Assembly (NCBI GenBank): GCA_002688155.1
Contig: NZCH01000091.1
Coordinates: 1-7,451 of the forward strand
From: Phycisphaerae bacterium
GTDB lineage: Bacteria > Planctomycetota > Phycisphaerae > Phycisphaerales > Phycisphaeraceae
Length of the DNA: 7,451 nt
Direction: 5' to 3'
The stretch's first letter is position 1, and every line of letters starts with the position of its first letter. The notes below the pieces were generated by a model. It was not told where the DNA came from and made no database searches. It saw only the letters and a list, made by a program, of their open reading frames with translations. A program made the translations under genes and the position numbers. Positions 1-6,958 of the stretch are shown one piece after another.

Positions 1-582
1 GGAGCCGACGATCCGGCCGTGGAGCCGGGCGACGAACATTTCAAGACGTGGCTCGTCGGGCAGGGCGACCTTTTGGCCCGCCAGGTCCGACGCCGTTCGC
101 TCGTCGGCTCCGTACGATTCAACAGCCGCGGCCATGGCGAACGTGCGAAACGGGACGTATACCGCGCGCGCGGGCAATACCTGCAACGTAACCGTGGGGG
201 TGTCAGCCTGCGTGTCGCGCTGCAACTGATCGATGGCCGCTTCATTGCGCACGAAACCGCGCTGACCGGCGGCGCCGGCCAGGTCCTGCGACCACGTCGC
301 GTCCGCCGTTGACAAAAGGAAACATCTGAGCCCGACGGAGTGGAAATGCTCCAACACCTGATCGATCACCTGGTCACCGCCGAGGCCTTCAGGGATTGTG
401 AGGTCCGCGGCGAAATTGCACTGGTGCACGTTGGGACGGTCGGCGTTGGTGTATACCGTTGCAGCGTCGAGTTGCATTTCCTCGCACGTGGTGCGGGCCA
501 GAATCTGGTCGTGATGTTTGATCACGCGGACGAGCGCTTCGGTGGTCGGCCGATAACTCTGGGGGGCGACGGGCAGTTCCAT
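1..582 (-). CDS. GNAT-family N-acetyltransferase, C-terminus cut by window edge
   Basis: The open frame starts at ATG 582 and runs without a stop for 194 codons to the window edge, so the C-terminus is missing. The last visible residues (about 178-194, EPRLEMFVARLHGRIVGS) have the pattern of GNAT strand beta-2/beta-4 (bulky residues, then xGxxVG), where the acetyl-CoA fold begins; the acetyl-CoA-binding R/Q-x-x-G-x-G/A motif would lie beyond the edge. Residues about 50-120 resemble the degenerate first half of tandem GNAT proteins (a helix before GLRCFLLST, then a QRGFVRNE stretch), so a two-domain GNAT is likely. The substrate cannot be told. The start lies 34 bases after the queC stop, which suggests co-transcription, but there is no Shine-Dalgarno sequence and TACAAT sits 6 bases before the ATG. 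The frame is well supported; the family call is moderate because only part of the fold is visible. Confidence 0.72.
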   Translation of the reverse strand, partial: MELPVAPQSYRPTTEALVRVIKHHDQILARTTCEEMQLDAATVYTNADRPNVHQCNFAADLTIPEGLGGDQVIDQVLEHFHSVGLRCFLLSTADATWSQDLAGAAGQRGFVRNEAAIDQLQRDTQADTPTVTLQVLPARAVYVPFRTFAMAAAVESYGADERTASDLAGQKVALPDEPRLEMFVARLHGRIVGS

Positions 583-588
583 GGATGG

Positions 589-594
589 ATTGTA
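589..594 (-). promoter_or_regulatory. Candidate -10 element close to the GNAT start
   Basis: TACAAT (5 of 6 matches to the sigma-70 -10 consensus) lies 6 bases upstream of ATG 582 on the minus strand, inside the 34-base gap after queC. Transcription from it would begin almost at the start codon and give a leaderless or nearly leaderless message, in keeping with the absence of a Shine-Dalgarno sequence. I see no convincing -35 element, and the gene could equally be read from the queC transcript. Confidence 0.22.
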
Positions 595-602
595 TGCGTT
601 AA

Positions 603-614
603 GCCGCAAGCGGC
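603..614. repeat. Small perfect inverted repeat between queC and the GNAT gene
   Basis: GCCGC-AA-GCGGC forms a self-complementary 12-base element 2 bases beyond the queC stop codon. Read as minus-strand RNA it could make a GC-rich hairpin with a very tight loop, followed by TTAACG and not by a T-tract, so it does not look like an intrinsic terminator. It may protect a 3' end, attenuate read-through into the GNAT gene, or be chance in GC-rich DNA. Confidence 0.35.
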
Positions 615-616
615 GG

Positions 617-1324
617 TCACTCGAGGACCGGGTCGGTTTGATTGAGGTGTTCGAACGCGCGCTTTCGCAGTAAACAGGCGTCGCATCGGCCGCACGGGCG
701 ACAACCTAACGCATGCACCGCGTCCGGCTGCGGGTCGTAGCACGAATGGGTGATCGCGTAATCGACGCCCAGTTCGAGCCCACGCTCGATGATTTTGACC
801 TTCGGCCAATCGATCAGCGGGGTGTGAATTGTCAGCCGCCGGCCTTCGATGGCGGCCCGGGTCGCCAGGTTCGCCATCTGCTCGAACGCAGCGATGTACC
901 GCGGCCGACAGTCGGGGTAACCCGAGTAGTCCACCGCGTTGACGCCGATGAAAATATTCGTGCTGTTCAGCGATTCGGCAATCGCCAGCGCATACGACAG
1001 AAAAATAGTGTTGCGCGCAGGCACGTATGTGACGGGGATGCCGGCGGTCATCTGCTCGTCATCGCGGTTCTTGGGCACAGCGATGTCATCGGTCAGCGCC
1101 GAGCCTTGAAAGACACCGGTATCGATGTGCACGACGCGATGCGACGCGACGTGGTGATGTTCCGCCACGGCCTTCGCAGCGCGTAGCTCGACGCTGTGTC
1201 GCTGGCCGTAATCGAAACTGATCGCGTGAATCGGCGCGAAACCTTTGTCGATTGCGATCGCCAGCACAGTTGCGCTGTCGAGCCCACCCGAAAGCAGGAC
1301 GATCGCCGATCGGTCGGTGGTCAC
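617..1324 (-). CDS. queC: 7-cyano-7-deazaguanine (preQ0) synthase QueC
   Basis: QueC converts 7-carboxy-7-deazaguanine, ATP and ammonia to preQ0 in the cytoplasm, in the pathway to queuosine in tRNA and related 7-deazaguanines. The 235-residue length is normal. The N-terminal PP-loop SGGLDS is at residues 12-17, which binds and activates ATP. Other family hallmarks are DYGQRHSVEL (38-47), YVPARNTIFLSYAL (100-113) and GVNAVDYSGYPDCRPRY (127-143). The C-terminal zinc site is C195 with C211-x2-C214-x2-C217; an additional cysteine, C208, sits just before it. The start is GTG at 1324, whose GTGA overlaps the stop of the upstream RDD gene by 4 bases; GGAG lies 8 bases upstream of it. This points to translational coupling. 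No queD, queE or queF is in the window, so the rest of the pathway must be elsewhere. The assignment is very secure. Confidence 0.97.
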   Translation of the reverse strand: MTTDRSAIVLLSGGLDSATVLAIAIDKGFAPIHAISFDYGQRHSVELRAAKAVAEHHHVASHRVVHIDTGVFQGSALTDDIAVPKNRDDEQMTAGIPVTYVPARNTIFLSYALAIAESLNSTNIFIGVNAVDYSGYPDCRPRYIAAFEQMANLATRAAIEGRRLTIHTPLIDWPKVKIIERGLELGVDYAITHSCYDPQPDAVHALGCRPCGRCDACLLRKRAFEHLNQTDPVLE

Positions 1325-3081
1325 GGCGATGGCTCCGACTCGTCCTGTCCCTCTTTAACGACGTGAACGATGACGACGGTGCGCGCCATCAGGTCACCCA
1401 GCCGCTGCCGGTGGGGTGTGAGCACGGCGACCAGCAGCAGGGGAATTGCCAGCAAATCAAAAATGCGCATCACGCCGCGCACCAGCGCTTGCCAGGCCTT
1501 TGGCTTCTGGCCCTGCATCGTGCCGACGTGCATGCCCAGCACGAGTTTGCCCAGTGTGCGTCCGGAAAACATTTCGCTGATCGTCGTATGGATGACGACC
1601 AGGCCGATGGTGGTCACGGTGGGCAGCATTTGTTCCCACCCGCCGCGGGACAGGCCGGGCAGGTGCAGGCGGAACAACTCCGCGGCGCTGATTTCAAAGT
1701 GCAGAGCTCCCAGCAGAACACAGGGCGCCAAATCGATCATCGCCGCCGCCGCCCTCCGGCCAAGGTCCGCCACCTTCTGGTCAGGCGCCAGTTTCATCTC
1801 AACGCCGCCTTGACCGCGGCGCCAGAAAATGAACATCACAGCCGTTGCGACCACCAGCGCGATCATCAGCACGAAGATATCGCCGCTGAACGCGCGCGGC
1901 GGCGCCTTCTGATGCGTGTACCTGACTGACTCGTGGAGCACCCGCCCCTGCGTGGACAGCGAGGAGATCACGGGGTCACCCTGGTCGCCCAGTGTGATCA
2001 ATGTGGCCGTCTGGTCCAGTGCCGCGACGGACCATGGTGTGGTGGGGCTGGGTGCTGCGACGTTCAACTGCCCCAGGTCGGTCAGCGCGCCGCGCCGCCA
2101 CAGCTGAAGTTCGAGCGTGATTAAATCGCTCGAACCGCTGTCAACGCGACGATAAAGCACGACCTGGCGGTTCACGCCGATTCCGGCCACAGCGGCGCCG
2201 GCGGGCCAGTCGAATGAGTCACTGGACCAGGTTGGCGCATTCACGTTCTGATTCGTCGCGCCGGGCGCCGGCGCGGTAGCGCTGAAAATATTCAGCTCAG
2301 AGACGCTGGTCGGGGCTTTGGTGACAGCGACAAGCGTGGGCGTTGTCGCGTCGGGCCGGCGCATCACGATGGTCGATGGCGCCAGGTGGGGCCAGTCATC
2401 GGGCAAAGTCACCCGGCGCCAATGGTTTGCGCGCAGTTGCAGCAGGCGATCGATCGGGACTCGTTGGGTCGCACCATTGTCCGACTCGGCGCCGCGGGAT
2501 GCCGTGTCAGCAGGCGATTTGGGTGTTGGCGTTTCATCTTTCACTGCATTCGCCGGGTTAGACGCCGACTCGCTGTTTTCGTTGCCGGTGCGTTGCGCTT
2601 TTTCGAATGCTTCGAGCAATTCTGCGTTTTCGAAACGCACAAGCGCCCACGGTCCATCGGTTGCAGCCGCCAATCCGCGGAGCACGGTGCCTTCGGGCAG
2701 CGGCGCCAGCCGGCGCTTCTCGTAAGCGCCCCATGGGCCTTGCACTTCGTCGGGGATGCTGCGAATGTACTGCACGGCGCCGCTGGTGAAGACCAGCCAC
2801 AGCGCGTCGTCCGTCGCCGCGATGCCGTGCGGCGCGACCTGGCCCGTCAGTGTTTTGAGGTGTCGAATGGTTTGAGGCGAGTCCGTCGCCATCCTGTGCA
2901 GGACCGCGAATGACGCTCCGTCGCTGGTCATCTCCGGGCGGATGATCCACAGGTTACGCTCGTCGCCTGCAGCCTCGATGCGATGAACCTGCGTTCTCGC
3001 AATGCAGTCACCTGCGCATACCAGTGCGATACAGACAGCAAGACAAGTTTGCCCAAACAAGCGTGGTATCACGACGGACAC
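1321..3081 (-). CDS. Membrane protein with propeller-like ectodomain and C-terminal RDD domain
   Basis: From GTG 3081 the product has 586 residues. Residues 1-28 look like a secretion signal (one Arg, then a hydrophobic run TCLAVCIALVCAG). Residues about 30-400 contain recurring blade-like units, such as GIAATDDALWLVFTSG, GLAAATDGPWALVRFEN and AALDQTATLITLGD, suggesting a beta-propeller outside the membrane. They are interrupted at about 164-207 by a low-complexity Asn/Ser/Thr/Glu linker. A membrane helix at about 401-420 is followed by WRRG, which places what follows inside the cell. The RDD domain (about 435-575) shows LGRR with D450, GRTLGKLVLG (507-516), RGVMRIFD (535-542) and QRLGDLMART (559-568), plus three further hydrophobic segments. 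RDD domains are suspected to take part in transport or membrane anchoring, but function here is unknown. The frame extends upstream to TTG 3144, only 24 bases after the preceding stop; I prefer GTG 3081 because it gives a normal-length signal peptide. Neither start has a good Shine-Dalgarno site. Confidence 0.85.
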   Translation of the reverse strand: MSVVIPRLFGQTCLAVCIALVCAGDCIARTQVHRIEAAGDERNLWIIRPEMTSDGASFAVLHRMATDSPQTIRHLKTLTGQVAPHGIAATDDALWLVFTSGAVQYIRSIPDEVQGPWGAYEKRRLAPLPEGTVLRGLAAATDGPWALVRFENAELLEAFEKAQRTGNENSESASNPANAVKDETPTPKSPADTASRGAESDNGATQRVPIDRLLQLRANHWRRVTLPDDWPHLAPSTIVMRRPDATTPTLVAVTKAPTSVSELNIFSATAPAPGATNQNVNAPTWSSDSFDWPAGAAVAGIGVNRQVVLYRRVDSGSSDLITLELQLWRRGALTDLGQLNVAAPSPTTPWSVAALDQTATLITLGDQGDPVISSLSTQGRVLHESVRYTHQKAPPRAFSGDIFVLMIALVVATAVMFIFWRRGQGGVEMKLAPDQKVADLGRRAAAAMIDLAPCVLLGALHFEISAAELFRLHLPGLSRGGWEQMLPTVTTIGLVVIHTTISEMFSGRTLGKLVLGMHVGTMQGQKPKAWQALVRGVMRIFDLLAIPLLLVAVLTPHRQRLGDLMARTVVIVHVVKEGQDESEPSP

Positions 3082-3168
3082 GATATGGGATCGCGCGCGG
3101 TCCGCCAAATCGACAGGCTGGATCGTGCGGGCAACGCTCGGCAATCGGGAATCGCAGACCTGCGAACC

Positions 3169-4707
3169 TCAGTTCGCCTGGTCAAGCAATCGGAACTGGT
3201 GCGGACGATTCAATTCAATGATCTTGCACTTGCCCGCCGTTTTCGGCACGCGATAGGTCTTGCCGGCAACCTGAATGTCCACAGGCCCGTCATGCCCGAT
3301 ACCGAAGTCGGTGCGCCGCACGAGCAATTGCCCGTTCCATCGCACGGCGGACACGACAGGGCCAGGCTCGTCCGGCACGTCGAACAGCACAGGTTCGCCG
3401 TACGTCAGGAAATCGGCGAATCGCAACGTCTGTGACCACGCCCCATGCAGCAGTTCGACCTCTTTCGCGTATTCACTGCTCATGCACCACAGAAACAACG
3501 CGTCCACGCCGCGCAGCGTCACGTGCCACACCAGTTCCCGGTAGGCCTCTTCGCTGAACTGTATGAACCGCTGGGTGTCCCTGGCCTGAGTGTCCTGAAA
3601 GATCGTGTGCCAGTGAATAAACGCGATGACCGGCATGCCCGAAAAACCTTGTCGCGTGTGTTCGCCCGCGTTCGACGCGATTCGCAGCATGTTGTGGAAC
3701 CAGCGATAGTCCGTGTCCGCCCACGTGTACCAGTCGTAGATGCGCGACCACGGGTACACCACCGGCATCGCGAAGGTGTAGCCCGTCAGCGGAAACTCAT
3801 CGAACCATTCGCGGTACATCGCGTTTTGATGCCTGACGTGCGGGTGATGGTCGACCGGGTACTCAAAGTAGTCATACCAGTATCGGTATCCATTGTGCGG
3901 GTACACCGCGTAGTTGCCGACCAGAGCCTCGGGGTAGCGCGACAGCAGCGGGTCGGTGTAACACTGTTTGGTCATATCCCCGCGTTTTTCGCGCACCGCC
4001 TTTTGAAACGCCTTGAACTTCGTGTCGATGTCGGGAATGTGCTCGCGTGTCACAGTGCATCGTTTGGCGGCATCCCACGCGTGGTTGACCTCCAGCGGCC
4101 CGTCGATTTCCCAGTCGCCATAGACAAAATCAAGCGGCACGCCCGCCTCGCGGTACCCGCGTGCGAAGAACTCGACCTGCTCGCGCATCGCCGCATAACG
4201 GTGGTCAAGCCGAAACGGGCTGCCGATCTTGTTTGGAATGGACTTGTCGAAGAACGGCTTGCCGTCCGCGTCCACGTACGCCGTCGACGGATCGCCGTTG
4301 TTGAACGAATACATGCAGGCGTTCGCGTTGACGCAGACCTTCAGGCCGAGTTTCTGCTGAATCCGTGCAAGGCGCAGCCCATCAGCCAGCGCCTTGTCGC
4401 GCTCGTTTTTCCCGGGTTGCCAGGTCGCAAACGCGGCAACACCGCGCTTGTGCAGATCAACGACGATTCGCTCCTGCAACCGCTCGTCCTGCACGACGCA
4501 GTCGTGCGCCGGCAAGAGTAACAATGGGAATCGATCGGCCAGCGGCTGCGTAAGCGGTTTCGTGTTTTCAAGAATGACCCGCACGCCTGCGGGGTATTGC
4601 GACCAGTCGGCGCCCGCATCGTCAGCAGCGGCGCTTTGCGCCGACATCGTCATTGTGATGCAAAGAGCAAAAGTCAAACACAACAGGACTACCTGGGTGA
4701 TGGGCAT
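3169..4707 (-). CDS. Secreted TIM-barrel-like protein, possibly a distant GH56 (hyaluronidase) relative
   Basis: From ATG 4707 the product has 512 residues. A GAGG Shine-Dalgarno 5 bases upstream and a typical signal peptide (residues 1 to about 28, hydrophobic core VVLLCLTFALCITM, cleavage near AQSAAA) decide this start over ATG 4770, which would place 21 unlikely residues first. The mature protein begins with barrel-like strands (RVILENT, FPLLLLP, GVAAFATW, LKVCVNANACMY). FVYGDWEIDG carries D198-W-E200, matching the DxE catalytic pair of GH56 hyaluronidases. Further parallels in the same order are ALVGNYAVYPHNGYRYW (about 261-277), MPVVYPW (314-320), PVIAFIHW (359-366) and the barrel-closing GVDALFLWC (400-408), placed like the tryptophan after the last strand in GH56. 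A beta-sandwich-like tail covers about 429-512. The gene and its secretion are secure. GH56 kinship is my own reading from remembered family patterns, and the true substrate may be a different polysaccharide. It stands first in a likely cluster with the RDD gene. Confidence 0.88.
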   Translation of the reverse strand: MPITQVVLLCLTFALCITMTMSAQSAAADDAGADWSQYPAGVRVILENTKPLTQPLADRFPLLLLPAHDCVVQDERLQERIVVDLHKRGVAAFATWQPGKNERDKALADGLRLARIQQKLGLKVCVNANACMYSFNNGDPSTAYVDADGKPFFDKSIPNKIGSPFRLDHRYAAMREQVEFFARGYREAGVPLDFVYGDWEIDGPLEVNHAWDAAKRCTVTREHIPDIDTKFKAFQKAVREKRGDMTKQCYTDPLLSRYPEALVGNYAVYPHNGYRYWYDYFEYPVDHHPHVRHQNAMYREWFDEFPLTGYTFAMPVVYPWSRIYDWYTWADTDYRWFHNMLRIASNAGEHTRQGFSGMPVIAFIHWHTIFQDTQARDTQRFIQFSEEAYRELVWHVTLRGVDALFLWCMSSEYAKEVELLHGAWSQTLRFADFLTYGEPVLFDVPDEPGPVVSAVRWNGQLLVRRTDFGIGHDGPVDIQVAGKTYRVPKTAGKCKIIELNRPHQFRLLDQAN

Positions 4708-4712
4708 GGCGG

Positions 4713-4722
4713 CCTCGCGAGG
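4713..4722. repeat. 10-base palindrome overlapping the ribosome binding site
   Basis: CCTCGCGAGG is a perfect palindrome whose minus-strand right half supplies the GAGG ribosome binding site of the GH56-like gene at 4707. It could be a short operator, or it could hide the binding site in RNA pairing between transcripts, but a 10-base palindrome is also readily found by chance. Confidence 0.25.
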
Positions 4723-4752
4723 GGCTTGCGATGCTGATCGTACGATGCTCGC

Positions 4753-4761
4753 ATCATAACA
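4753..4761 (-). promoter_or_regulatory. Candidate extended -10 promoter for the GH56-like gene
   Basis: On the minus strand the sequence TGT-TATGAT matches an extended -10 element (TGn followed by a hexamer with 5 of 6 consensus bases). Initiation about 7 bases downstream would give a leader of roughly 40 bases before ATG 4707, consistent with that start and not with ATG 4770. There is no clear -35 box at 16-18 bases, which extended -10 promoters can lack. It is a prediction by eye only. Confidence 0.33.
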
Positions 4762-4866
4762 ACGCAACATGCATTTTCGGTGTTACCGGTACACGCACAA
4801 TCACGTCGCGCGATCAGCGAACACGAATCAAAATTGGAGTTGGGCAATCGAGATGCCCCGATCGCC

Positions 4867-6105
<1,239 letters not shown>

Positions 6106-6113
6106 GGCGGGAT

Positions 6114-6119
6114 ATTGTA
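6114..6119 (-). promoter_or_regulatory. Candidate -10 element just before nuoD
   Basis: TACAAT lies 8 bases upstream of ATG 6105 on the minus strand. A start site about 7 bases beyond it would fall at, or one or two bases before, the ATG, so nuoD may be read from a leaderless transcript; this fits the lack of a Shine-Dalgarno sequence. No good -35 hexamer is seen at the expected distance, which keeps confidence low. Confidence 0.25.
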
Positions 6120-6153
6120 GTGTGATGTGGTTTTGTACGATCCGAACGTGGTG

Positions 6154-6165
6154 ATCGTCGACGAT
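6154..6165. promoter_or_regulatory. 12-base perfect palindrome, possible operator
   Basis: ATCGTCGACGAT is a perfect dyad lying between nuoD (reading left from 6105) and the zinc-ribbon frame (reading right, from 6170 or 6242). Its position between two divergent starts is what a shared operator would have. No protein in the window is an obvious DNA-binding partner, and the composition is close to background, so this is only suggestive. Confidence 0.25.
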
Positions 6166-6241
6166 ACCCGTGCAACAGTCAAACATAACGCACGAGGCTG
6201 CGCCGAGTCAGAACCTTCCCGTGGAGCGATCCGGAGCAGGT

Positions 6242-6790
6242 ATGCGAGCCGGCCGTCGACCCGTTGACGCCCGTGCAGTGCATGGCGTTGTGCTGCACGG
6301 GTACTGCGTCAATTGTGGCTGCGATCTGCGCGGGATGATCGATGCAGGGCGCACGCAATGCCCCGAATGCGGGGCTGGTATCCCCCAGTCACCGGGACCG
6401 TCATTCCGTTACGTCACTTGCTCCTCGCGACTCGATGTTCTGAATGTACGCCACCGTCCGATCCAGTTCGCGCTTCAGGTGACGCACGCGCAGCAGGGAC
6501 TTGACGCGTGTGACCAGTTCGAGCTTGTTCACGGGTTTGGACAGAAAGTCGTCCGTGCCGGACTCGACGCCGCGTTCGATGTCGCCCAGTTCGTTCAGTG
6601 CAGTGACCATCATGACGGGAATGGTGCGCGTGGCGGGGTTCTCTTTGATTCGGCGACAGACCTCAAACCCGCTCATGCGCGGCATCATCACATCCAGCAG
6701 GATAAGGTCCGGCGTGGCCTGGTCGGGATCGTCGATGGTCGCCATCGCTTCGATGCCGTCGCCGGCGGTCATGACCGTACACGGCAGTGA
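6242..6790 (+). CDS. Planctomycete-type zinc-ribbon protein, truncated or antisense-overlapping
   Basis: The ATG at 6242 has GGAG 5 bases upstream; an in-frame GTG at 6170 is an alternative. Residues 21-44 hold YCVNCGCDLRG and, after a short loop, CPECG: C22-x2-C25 and C40-x2-C43, a four-cysteine zinc ribbon of the CxxCGYDLRG type common at the N-terminus of planctomycete proteins, here with Cys where Tyr is usual. Only the first 53 codons lie in free space. From 6401 on, the frame is exactly antisense to the response regulator, and the remaining sequence (His/Asp/Arg-rich, no membrane helix) looks like a shadow of that gene. Many proteins of this class continue into transmembrane helices, which are missing. 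Either this is the remnant of a gene whose 3' part was lost, or a true small protein with a long tail overlap. The zinc ribbon itself is convincing; the 3' boundary and its expression are not. Confidence 0.42.
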   Translation: MRAGRRPVDARAVHGVVLHGYCVNCGCDLRGMIDAGRTQCPECGAGIPQSPGPSFRYVTCSSRLDVLNVRHRPIQFALQVTHAQQGLDACDQFELVHGFGQKVVRAGLDAAFDVAQFVQCSDHHDGNGARGGVLFDSATDLKPAHARHHHIQQDKVRRGLVGIVDGRHRFDAVAGGHDRTRQ

Positions 6791-6958
6791 ATCGAGGTAC
6801 GCTTGGAGCAATTCTACGTTTTGTTCGTTGTCGTCGACGATGAGGATGACCGACTCGCCCAGTGCCTGGGTTTCGTCCTCGTCCGGATCGATCTCGAGCG
6901 CGTCGACGGGAACCGAAGCGTCGTCGGCCGGTTCGTGGTTCGGTCCTATCGTAGTCAT
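6401..6958 (-). CDS. Single-domain response regulator (receiver/CheY-like)
   Basis: The 185-residue protein holds one receiver domain at about residues 36-158. The acidic pocket is D42-D43 (ILIVDDNEQNVELL), the phosphoacceptor is D89 (ILLDVMMPRMSG), the switch Thr is T119 (MMVTALNE) and the conserved Lys is K141 in SKPVNKLEL. The surrounding sequence resembles the receivers of PleD-like and cyclic-di-GMP-related regulators, but no GGDEF, HD-GYP or DNA-binding output domain follows. There is a 35-residue acidic, disordered N-terminal lead and a C-terminal helix (about 158-178, HLKRELDRTVAYIQ) that may form a coiled coil. It probably acts by protein contact. Its ATG overlaps the stop of the DUF2064 gene as ATGA, with GGGGA about 7 bases upstream, so the two are likely co-translated. 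No histidine kinase is in view. Its 3' half and more overlap, on the other strand, a zinc-ribbon reading frame. Confidence 0.93.
   Translation of the reverse strand: MTTIGPNHEPADDASVPVDALEIDPDEDETQALGESVILIVDDNEQNVELLQAYLDSLPCTVMTAGDGIEAMATIDDPDQATPDLILLDVMMPRMSGFEVCRRIKENPATRTIPVMMVTALNELGDIERGVESGTDDFLSKPVNKLELVTRVKSLLRVRHLKRELDRTVAYIQNIESRGASDVTE

Larger units (their letters stand above)
6106..6400. other. Interval between nuoD and the response regulator
   Basis: These 295 bases contain no minus-strand gene. They hold the candidate nuoD -10 element, a 12-base palindrome, the start and zinc-binding part of the plus-strand zinc-ribbon frame, and a strong GC hairpin (GCCCCG-AATG-CGGGGC, 6360-6375) that is part of the CPECG codons. 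That hairpin lies 25 bases past the response regulator stop but is not followed by a T-tract in either direction. Confidence 0.6.

Noticed and set aside
617..1324. queC as part of a defence or DNA-modification system (QatC-like, dpd-like)
   Set aside because: All canonical QueC motifs and the normal length are present, and no partner of such systems (ATPase, nuclease, transglycosylase) is in the window.
1252..1929. Long plus-strand open frame opposite the RDD and queC genes
   Set aside because: It is rich in His, Gln and Arg with no domain pattern, and lies wholly antisense to genes with clear motifs. GC-rich coding DNA produces such shadows.
3445..4521. 358-codon plus-strand open frame opposite the GH56-like gene
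   Set aside because: Its product is dominated by Arg, Val and His repeats typical of antisense translation, with no recognisable fold, whereas the minus-strand gene has a signal peptide and ordered motifs.
4708..4770. Upstream ATG at 4770 as start of the GH56-like gene
   Set aside because: It would put 21 residues without signal-peptide character before a perfect signal peptide, has no better ribosome site, and overlaps the candidate promoter.
4842..4858. GGGCA/TGCCC hairpin just beyond the nuoD stop as a terminator
   Set aside because: The stem is only 5 base pairs with a 7-base loop, and the nearest short T-run is about 8 bases further on; too weak to call.
6360..6375. Hairpin GCCCCG-AATG-CGGGGC as terminator of the response regulator transcript
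   Set aside because: The stem is strong but no T-tract follows on the minus strand, and the sequence is explained by the CPECG codons of the zinc ribbon.
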